Positions 38,632-44,363 of a stretch of 44,363 nucleotides of DNA are shown here, piece by piece. Position numbers and translations under genes: made by a program. Position 1 is the first letter of the stretch. Every line of letters begins with the position of its first letter. The notes under the pieces were generated by a model. It saw only the letters and a program-made list of their open reading frames with translations, was not told the DNA's origin and did no database searches. Origin of the DNA: Nitrosomonas sp. (lineage in GTDB: Bacteria > Pseudomonadota > Gammaproteobacteria > Burkholderiales > Nitrosomonadaceae); the NCBI GenBank assembly GCA_021774075.1, contig JAJFJK010000153.1:1-44363 (forward strand). Direction: 5' to 3'.

Positions 38632-39549
38632 ATGCTGCCTGCAATTGATGTAACGCGTGTGTGTAAACACTTTGGCACAGTGTGTGCACTGGCTGATATT
38701 GATCTTAAAATTCAAGCTGGTGAATTTTTTGCCTTGCTGGGGCCTAATGGCGCGGGCAAAACAACGTTAATCAATATTATTGCGGGATTGGCGCTGGCTG
38801 ATAAAGGTTCTGTCTCTGTCATGGGACATGATGTTATCAGTCAATACACACAAACGCGTCAAAGCTTAGGCGTGGTGCCGCAGGAATTAGTTTTTGATCC
38901 TTTCTTCACGGTGCGTGAAACACTGGTGATCCAGTCCGGTTACTACGGCATAAAAAATAATAACGCTTGGATTGACGAAATTATTCACCGTTTAGCATTG
39001 GATGATAAAGCCGACCAAAATATGAGAACGCTGTCAGGCGGTATGAAACGGCGTGTTTTAGTGGCGCAAGCATTGGTGCATAAACCGCCTGTGATTATTT
39101 TGGACGAACCAACTGCTGGCGTGGATGTGGAATTACGTCAATCACTTTGGCATTTTATCCAACAATTAAATAAGGAAGGCCACACCATCGTTCTGACCAC
39201 GCATTATCTACAAGAAGCTGAAGCATTATGTAACCGCGTGGCAATATTAAAACAAGGCAGAATGGTTGCTTTGGACAGCATGCAAAATCTTATCGGCTGC
39301 GTTACTGCTGGCAATACCATTCGTTTGAAACTATCGTCTGAACAATTGCCAATTGCATTACAGTCTTTACAAATATGTTATAACAATGGTGTGCATGATC
39401 TGAAAATTGACAACTATAATCATATAGCATCTATTTTGACGGCATTGCGTGATGCGGATATCCAAGTTTTGGAAATGCAATTATTGCAGCCGGATTTAGA
39501 AGATGTGTTTGTGGAAATAATGCACGAAAATGAAAAAGAGCGGATATGA
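38632..39549 (+). CDS. yadG: ABC transporter ATPase, YadG-like
   Basis: About 305 residues from ATG 38632; a TTG at 38602 is also in frame, but the N-terminus MLPAIDVTRVCKHFGTV looks native. Motifs: Walker A GPNGAGKTTLINIIAGL, signature LSGGMKRRVLVAQAL, Walker B VIILDEPTAGVD, and switch His in LTTHYLQEAE. It pairs with the permease that follows and overlaps it by four bases (ATGA). The exported substrate is unknown. Its insertion after mlaB suggests an envelope role, by context only. Confidence 0.9.
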   Translation: MLPAIDVTRVCKHFGTVCALADIDLKIQAGEFFALLGPNGAGKTTLINIIAGLALADKGSVSVMGHDVISQYTQTRQSLGVVPQELVFDPFFTVRETLVIQSGYYGIKNNNAWIDEIIHRLALDDKADQNMRTLSGGMKRRVLVAQALVHKPPVIILDEPTAGVDVELRQSLWHFIQQLNKEGHTIVLTTHYLQEAEALCNRVAILKQGRMVALDSMQNLIGCVTAGNTIRLKLSSEQLPIALQSLQICYNNGVHDLKIDNYNHIASILTALRDADIQVLEMQLLQPDLEDVFVEIMHENEKERI

Positions 39550-40301
39550 TTGGTTTTTTAACCCTGCTTTATAAGGAATTTTTACGTTTCTGGAAGGTTG
39601 GTGTCCAAACTGTTTTAGCGCCTATTGTTTCAACTTTGCTTTATTTGTTGGTGTTTTACCATGTCATGGAAGCACATGTTGAGGTCTATCCTGATGTGGC
39701 GTATACAATATTTCTGGTTCCTGGCTTAGTGATGATGGCTGTGATACAAAATGCTTTTGCCAATGCATCATCAAGCATGATTCAGTCAAAAGTTAGCGGT
39801 AATATTGTGTTTGTTTTATTGTCACCATTATCTTATCGGGAAATCTTTTTCGCTTACATTTTAGCGTCAATAGCACGTGGTTTAATGGTTGGTGCAGGCG
39901 TGTATATTATCGCATTGATGTTTTTTGATATTCCATTACGATTGCCACTATGGGCGCTGTTATTTGTCGTGATGGGCAGTGGATTATTGGGCGCGCTTGG
40001 CGTCATAGCAGGTATCTGGGCAGAAAAATTTGATCAACTGGCGGCATTCCAGAATTTTATAATCATGCCATTGACATTTTTATCGGGTGTTTTCTATTCA
40101 ATTCACTCTTTACCGTCTGTATGGCAGACTATGTCACACCTTAATCCATTTTTTTATATGATTGATGGGTTTCGTTATGGTTTCTTTGGCGTATCAGATA
40201 TCTCGCCTTATGTAAGTTTTACAATTGTGGCCGCATTTTTTATAGCAGTATCAATGCTGGCGATTCGAATATTAAAATCAGGATACAAACTACGCTATTA
40301 A
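39546..40301 (+). CDS. yadH: ABC-2 type permease, YadH-like
   Basis: The 251-residue protein has six predicted membrane segments and the ABC-2 permease pattern: an N-terminal KEFLRFWKVGVQT amphipathic stretch, NAFANASSSMIQSKVSGNIV, LLSPLSYREI and the conserved MPLTFLSGVFYSIHSLPS near the fifth helix. It forms the membrane part of an exporter with the preceding ATPase. Start ATG 39546 overlaps its stop. Substrate unknown. Confidence 0.92.
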   Translation: MIGFLTLLYKEFLRFWKVGVQTVLAPIVSTLLYLLVFYHVMEAHVEVYPDVAYTIFLVPGLVMMAVIQNAFANASSSMIQSKVSGNIVFVLLSPLSYREIFFAYILASIARGLMVGAGVYIIALMFFDIPLRLPLWALLFVVMGSGLLGALGVIAGIWAEKFDQLAAFQNFIIMPLTFLSGVFYSIHSLPSVWQTMSHLNPFFYMIDGFRYGFFGVSDISPYVSFTIVAAFFIAVSMLAIRILKSGYKLRY

Positions 40302-40376
40302 GTATTTATTTGTGGCGAATAATTACCCGCGACAATTAAATAAATTTGCAGTAGTTTGTACATGCAGGAGGTTAAA

Positions 40377-40625
40377 TTGATTACAGCAGAAAATATTAAA
40401 CAATATATTGAAACATCTCTACCATGTGATCAGGTTCAAGTTGAGGGCGATGACGGTCATCATTTTCATGCCGTTATTGTGAGCGCTGAGTTTCGAGACA
40501 AAAGCATGATTCAACAGCACCAGCTTGTTTATAAAGCGCTGGGAGATAGGATGAAACAAGAAATACATGCGTTATCAATGAAAACATATACACCGGAACA
40601 GTGGTCAGAACAAACGCAACATTAA
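40377..40625 (+). CDS. ibaG: BolA-family protein IbaG
   Basis: About 82 residues from TTG 40377, chosen because a perfect AGGAGG (40366-40371) lies five bases upstream. In-frame ATG 40362 overlaps this ribosome site and is unlikely. The sequence (ENIKQYIETSLPCDQVQVEG, then DDGHHFHAVIVSAEF, QHQLVYKALGDRM) matches IbaG/YrbA. BolA proteins bind [2Fe-2S] clusters with monothiol glutaredoxins. ibaG after the mla genes is a conserved layout; murA, its usual next neighbour, is not present here. Confidence 0.92.
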   Translation: MITAENIKQYIETSLPCDQVQVEGDDGHHFHAVIVSAEFRDKSMIQQHQLVYKALGDRMKQEIHALSMKTYTPEQWSEQTQH

Positions 40626-40800
40626 ACCTGGGTTTTGTACGCGGTTGGATTATTTGACTTGTGTAACGTGCTTATCCTGAACTGCTAGTGAAAAGTTCAT
40701 TTGCTGTTTGTAAAGTAGCGGTGAGTTCTCCTGTCAGGCATTATGTTAAACGTTAGGGTAGAGAGCAGATCAAGGTTGAACCAGCGAGGTTGAGCTTGCA
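40626..40800. other. Gap between ibaG and the smbP terminator
   Basis: No gene, tRNA or clear terminator for the mla operon was recognised here. It is bounded on the right by the smbP terminator on the opposite strand. Confidence 0.35.
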
Positions 40801-40843
40801 TAAAAAAACGCCCCGTTAGTTTTTCTGGGGGCGTTTTATTGTA
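40801..40843 (-). terminator. Terminator of smbP
   Basis: On the minus strand AAAACGCCCCCAGAAAAACT pairs back through GGGGCG to a run of seven T, 15 bp after the smbP stop. The A-rich opposite side may also let it stop the plus-strand mla transcript. Confidence 0.8.
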
Positions 40844-40857
40844 AGCGTTGCTATTTA

Positions 40858-41202
40858 TTAATGGCCAGATTCCCGCATATGTATAATCGCTTCTTGCGTA
40901 TGCTTTGCGGCTACATCGGCATGATCTGCTTCAGCGTGTGTTATTGCTTCTTCTAGGTGTTTGATAGCTTCATCCATATGTTTATGCGCTTCTGCATGTT
41001 CATTTCTTGCTTCTTTAGCATGTGCCAAGCTTTTCTTCGCATGCTTGAGTAATACCTTGGCATGACCATCTTCTCCATGTGCATGAGCTTTACCTGCATG
41101 TTCCATAGCTTCTGAAGTATGTGCTGCATCGCCTGCATAAAGCTGCGCGCTGAAGAAAAGCGCTAAAATTCCAAATGTAAAAGCGGTTAAAATAGGTTTC
41201 AT
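40858..41202 (-). CDS. smbP: Small metal-binding protein SmbP, periplasmic, His-rich
   Basis: The 114-residue protein has a signal peptide (MKPILTAFTFGILALFFSAQ, cut after LYA) and a 91-residue mature part with 16 His, nearly all at one face of a predicted helix (HTSEAMEHA, LLKHAKKSLAHAKEA, HMDEAIKHLEEAITHAEADH). This closely resembles my memory of N. europaea SmbP, a four-helix-bundle periplasmic protein that binds several Cu(II) or other divalent ions. Ammonia oxidation depends on copper enzymes, so copper storage or buffering is a fitting role. AAGGAG precedes the ATG. The protein has no Cys or Trp. Confidence 0.93.
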   Translation of the reverse strand: MKPILTAFTFGILALFFSAQLYAGDAAHTSEAMEHAGKAHAHGEDGHAKVLLKHAKKSLAHAKEARNEHAEAHKHMDEAIKHLEEAITHAEADHADVAAKHTQEAIIHMRESGH

Positions 41203-41694
41203 ATTATCACTCCTTGCTTTGTGTGTTGATTCGTTATGTCAATACAATGTCTTAGAAAAACAAAACTCACCCTGCCTAAAATCAACTGCTGTTTAAACAG
41301 CGCTTAACTTAGTTATATCACAAATTTGAAGAAAATTCTGCCTTTCTTCGGACCCGTAAAATAATTTTTCACGGTCTTATTTCTTGTCACTCAAAGCTTC
41401 AATAAACTACAATATTTTTTTATAAATTCATTTTTGTTATTAGATACATAGGCAGCAAGAAAGAGGGTTATAAGAAACTAATATAGACGATAGTCTTTTA
41501 CTGTTCAATTGGACAGGTTTGTTGTCGTTAATAAGATAACTGGCGTAACACCGCTGAATTCAGCAATCTATATACTTTTATCATATTTTTCAAACCATTA
41601 AAATGGTTGAATATTCCAATTAATCTCCTTGATTCTTATCAGACTTACAGAACAGGGGGATACAAAACATTTAAGGTTTTGAAAAAAAAGCTAT
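41203..41694. other. 492-bp gap between smbP and the PAS-GGDEF-EAL gene
   Basis: Very AT-rich, no gene-like frame. It must contain divergent promoters. A weak hairpin with GACC/GGTC ends lies near 41351-41376; it was not strong enough to call. No metal-responsive operator was recognised upstream of smbP. Confidence 0.4.
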
Positions 41695-44145
41695 ATGAAT
41701 AATACACTCGCTCTACTTGATAATAACGTACTCAAGCTTGCTATCGAACAAAGTAGAGAAGGCATGGCCATATATGATAACCAAGGGGCATGCATATATA
41801 TGAACCCAGCCATGGCAGCAATGTATGGGTACGAGGTAGATGAAGTCATTGGCCAGTCTTGGCATTTGTTCTATGATCCCCAAAATATACAAAAAATAGA
41901 GGAAGGCTGCCTACCTGCCTTAACGGATAAAGGTTATTCGCGCAGTGAATTACAAGGCAGAAAGAAAAATAGTACGACGTTTGACGTCGAAGTCACCTTA
42001 ACACTGCTGCAGGATGAGGAAGAAAATCCTGTAGGAATGGTATGCCGTAGCCAGGATCTCACGCACAGTAAACGCACCCAATTAGAACTCACAATACAGA
42101 AACAACAGTATCAATTAGTATTCGACCATTCGCCGATACTCATAGCGAATATAGGGCTGGATTATTGTTACAACATGGCGAACAAACAATATTGTGAATG
42201 GGCTGGCAAATTGCCTGAAGAAATAATTGGTTCGCATGTTAAGAACATTCTGGGCGATATCGGATTTGAATTGGCCAAGCCCAGAATAGATCAGGTGCTA
42301 TCGGGCCAGCATGTCAGTTTTGAGGCTAAAGTACTACATTCGTCAGGTGTGGATAAATGGGTCAATGTTTCTTATGTTCCCGAAAGAGGGCCAGATGGCA
42401 GGGTGAAAGGATTTTATGGTTTTATTGTTGATATTGATGAACGCAGGAGAAAAGAATTTATAAATCATTCCCTTATGATGGCAATTGAAAAGGGGACTGA
42501 AGGCTTTTCTTTGTATGAGCAAGATGGGAATTTTATCTATGTCAATTCCGCACAAGCCGACATGTATGGTTACCAACCTGATGAGTTGCTGGGTGGTAGT
42601 TGGAAGCAACTATATGATGCAGCGCAAATAGAGGAAATTGAATCCTTGTATTTGTCTCAGCTGTTACGTGACGGTCAATCTCGTGGTGAACTAAAAGGTT
42701 TACGAAAAAATGGAGAGCTTTTTGATGTCGAGGCTTCATTTACCCAACTAAAAGATGAGTTTGGGAATCATGTCGGCATGTTTTGTTCTTGTAGGGATAT
42801 TAGCGAACACAAACGCTCACGTGCAGAAGTTGATTTTCTTGCCTATCACGATCACCTTACAGGTTTACCCAACCGCCTGCAGTTTAAAAAAAGTTTAGAG
42901 CAAGCGCTTATCCGCGCACAGCAGCAAGGTGACATGCTGGCTGTATTGTTTATTGATCTCGATCATTTTAAATATGTGAATGACACGCTGGGGCATTCTG
43001 TTGGTGATCAGTTATTGCGCAAAGTAGCCGATAAAATCCAGTCTGTTTTTCGCACAGAAGACACCGTTGTGGCGCGCTTAAGTGGTGACGAGTTTACCGT
43101 ATTATTATGTGATTTAGCCCACCAGCGCTCAGTCGACAACATTGTAGACAAACTAATGCAAGTTTTTCGTGCCCCAATTTATGTTGGAGACTATAAATTT
43201 TTTCAAGGAATCAGTGTGGGTATCAGCATGTACCCGCAGGATGGGCAAGATGTCGAAGCATTAATGAAAAATGCAGACGCAGCAATGTACCGCGCCAAAG
43301 AAGAAGGGCGGCAGGATTATCGTTACTATATGCCGAGTTTAACTGATTCAGCCTATGAAAGTATGCTCTTCAGGTCGCAGTTACAAAATGCCCTAGATAA
43401 AAATGAATTTGAATTGCATTATCAGCCAGTAATCTCTTTAGAGGAAAACCGCATCATCGGATTTGAAGCGTTAATTCGTTGGCGCCATCCTGAACTGGGT
43501 TTGATTTATCCCGACAAATTTATCCGCTATGCAGAGGAATCAAACTTTATTGTACTCATTGGTTATTGGGTCATAGAACAGGCATGTCAACAAATTAAAG
43601 CATGGCGGCAGATGGGGCTTTCTATTGAGCGAATTGCGCTAAATGTATCCGGTGTGCAGCTACAGCAAACAACATTTGCGAATAAGGTTGCAGAAATTTT
43701 GAGCGACACCAATACGCCAGCCAACCTATTTGAATTTGAGATTACAGAAACTTTTCTTATGAAAGGATTAAAGCAACCCGTTGCACAACTTGAAGCGCTC
43801 CGAGCGCTCAGTATCAGTCTGGCAATTGATGACTTTGGTGTTGGCTATTCTTCGCTAAGCCAATTAAAACAACTGTCTACGCAATGTTTAAAGATTGATC
43901 GTTCATTTGTGAATGATATTGTTACCGACCCTGATGCCTGCGCTATTGTTGAGGCGATTATCGCTATGGGGAAAACGCTGAAGTTGGATATAACCGCAGA
44001 AGGCGTGGAAGAGTTTGCGCAGCATACGTTACTATGCAAGCTTGGATGTAAAAACACACAAGGTTATTTTTATGCCAAACCTTGCCCACCGCAAGATATT
44101 CCCTCATTGTATGAAGCGTTAAATGAAAGATTAAAAGCGCTTTAA
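41695..44145 (+). CDS. PAS-PAS-PAS-GGDEF-EAL cyclic di-GMP enzyme
   Basis: The 816-residue soluble protein has three PAS domains (about 10-127, 132-252, 258-375), a GGDEF domain (about 380-545) and an EAL domain (about 560-810). The cyclase motif is SGDEF (463-467), a common variant. An RxxD-like RTED lies one residue further away than the canonical I-site, so feedback inhibition is doubtful. The EAL domain keeps FEALIRW (EAL at 591-593), DDFGVGYSS and KIDRSFV, so phosphodiesterase activity is likely. PAS1 and PAS3 are clearly related duplicates (both with MYGY, SRGEL/SRSEL, FDVE). It has no membrane helix. Monocistronic, upstream of MITE copy D. Confidence 0.95.
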   Translation: MNNTLALLDNNVLKLAIEQSREGMAIYDNQGACIYMNPAMAAMYGYEVDEVIGQSWHLFYDPQNIQKIEEGCLPALTDKGYSRSELQGRKKNSTTFDVEVTLTLLQDEEENPVGMVCRSQDLTHSKRTQLELTIQKQQYQLVFDHSPILIANIGLDYCYNMANKQYCEWAGKLPEEIIGSHVKNILGDIGFELAKPRIDQVLSGQHVSFEAKVLHSSGVDKWVNVSYVPERGPDGRVKGFYGFIVDIDERRRKEFINHSLMMAIEKGTEGFSLYEQDGNFIYVNSAQADMYGYQPDELLGGSWKQLYDAAQIEEIESLYLSQLLRDGQSRGELKGLRKNGELFDVEASFTQLKDEFGNHVGMFCSCRDISEHKRSRAEVDFLAYHDHLTGLPNRLQFKKSLEQALIRAQQQGDMLAVLFIDLDHFKYVNDTLGHSVGDQLLRKVADKIQSVFRTEDTVVARLSGDEFTVLLCDLAHQRSVDNIVDKLMQVFRAPIYVGDYKFFQGISVGISMYPQDGQDVEALMKNADAAMYRAKEEGRQDYRYYMPSLTDSAYESMLFRSQLQNALDKNEFELHYQPVISLEENRIIGFEALIRWRHPELGLIYPDKFIRYAEESNFIVLIGYWVIEQACQQIKAWRQMGLSIERIALNVSGVQLQQTTFANKVAEILSDTNTPANLFEFEITETFLMKGLKQPVAQLEALRALSISLAIDDFGVGYSSLSQLKQLSTQCLKIDRSFVNDIVTDPDACAIVEAIIAMGKTLKLDITAEGVEEFAQHTLLCKLGCKNTQGYFYAKPCPPQDIPSLYEALNERLKAL

Positions 44146-44183
44146 CCAGAACATGGTTTAGGCAAATTATTGAGTTGACTTAA

Positions 44184-44324
44184 GGGCACTTCTAAAAATT
44201 CAGAGTTCGCCCAAATGCAAGGCGCAGAAAGAATTTTGCAGCGCAGCATATGTTTTATATGACAGCAATAAATTTTTTCTGTAACACAGCAGTTGGGATG
44301 AAATCTGGATTTTTAGAAGTGCCC
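44184..44324 (-). mobile_element. MITE-like element, copy D (inverted)
   Basis: 141 bp in the opposite orientation to copies A-C, with ends GGGCACTTCTAAAAATTCAG and CTGGATTTTTAGAAGTGCCC, flanked by TTAA on both sides (44180-44183 and 44325-44328). It ends five bases before the next likely start codon. Confidence 0.92.
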
Positions 44325-44329
44325 TTAAA

Positions 44330-44363
44330 ATGAATAACACACCTTTACCTTTATATCCCAGAG
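44330..44363 (+). CDS. Possible start of the next gene (cut by window edge)
   Basis: ATG 44330 opens a frame MNNTPLPLYPR to the window edge. No Shine-Dalgarno is present because the preceding bases belong to MITE copy D and its TTAA flank. Only 11 codons are visible, so neither its reality nor its function can be judged. Confidence 0.3.
   Translation, partial: MNNTPLPLYPR

Noticed and set aside
26907..44324. The four repeats as a CRISPR array or REP sequences
   Set aside because: They are kilobases apart, 141 bp long, in both orientations, with terminal inverted repeats and 4-bp duplications, which fits transposition instead.

Overview
The window reads as chromosomal DNA of a betaproteobacterium, most likely a Nitrosomonas-type ammonia oxidiser. 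The strongest pointer is a His-rich periplasmic protein at 40858-41202 that matches my memory of SmbP, the small metal-binding protein of Nitrosomonas europaea. Gene order (thrS-infC-rpmI-rplT-pheS-pheT-ihfA-merR-tRNA-Pro, accA-tilS, dapA-bamC, an mla operon) and the AT-leaning composition fit. The genus is an inference from recall; no search was run.

Layout. 1-1087: the tail of an Asp/Trp-rich acidic protein, two terminators, and an unassigned multi-pass membrane protein. 1138-8940: translation block, with thrS, infC (apparent ATA start), L35, L20, both PheRS subunits, IHF-alpha, a MerR-like regulator and tRNA-Pro(GGG). 9061-11632: surE-pcm-nlpD. 11633-12425: a non-coding gap with a 265-bp structured inverted repeat. 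12426-18329 (minus strand): OprO/P-like porin, rfbD, rfbB, tilS, accA. 18521-20884: exported MsrB, lipoprotein MsrA and a RoxA-like ribosomal oxygenase. 20885-22058: two tiny lipoprotein genes, each followed by a strong terminator, with a partly duplicated sequence around the first. 22059-26833 (minus strand): bamC, dapA and clpB, the last with a convincing sigma-32 promoter. 27177-32551: DjlA-like co-chaperone, GST-like protein and HrpA helicase. 32758-34821 (minus strand): membrane diguanylate cyclase. 35465-40625: mlaFEDCB, a YadG/YadH ABC exporter and an IbaG/BolA protein. 40858-44145: smbP and a PAS-PAS-PAS-GGDEF-EAL protein. The start of another gene lies at the right edge.

The gene content is mostly housekeeping; the unusual material is between genes. 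Four copies of a ~141-bp non-coding element (26907, 28638, 32580, 44184) share ~21-bp terminal inverted repeats. Three have perfect 4-bp flanking duplications of form TNNA, so they look like a MITE family. One copy sits just upstream of the clpB heat-shock promoter, and two end 5-11 bp before a start codon that has no visible Shine-Dalgarno. A second, unrelated MITE-like element (35188-35346) is flanked by CTAG and lies upstream of mlaF. The inverted repeat at 12080-12344 is a third, GC-richer structured unit. No CRISPR array, transposase, prophage or recognisable defence system was found.
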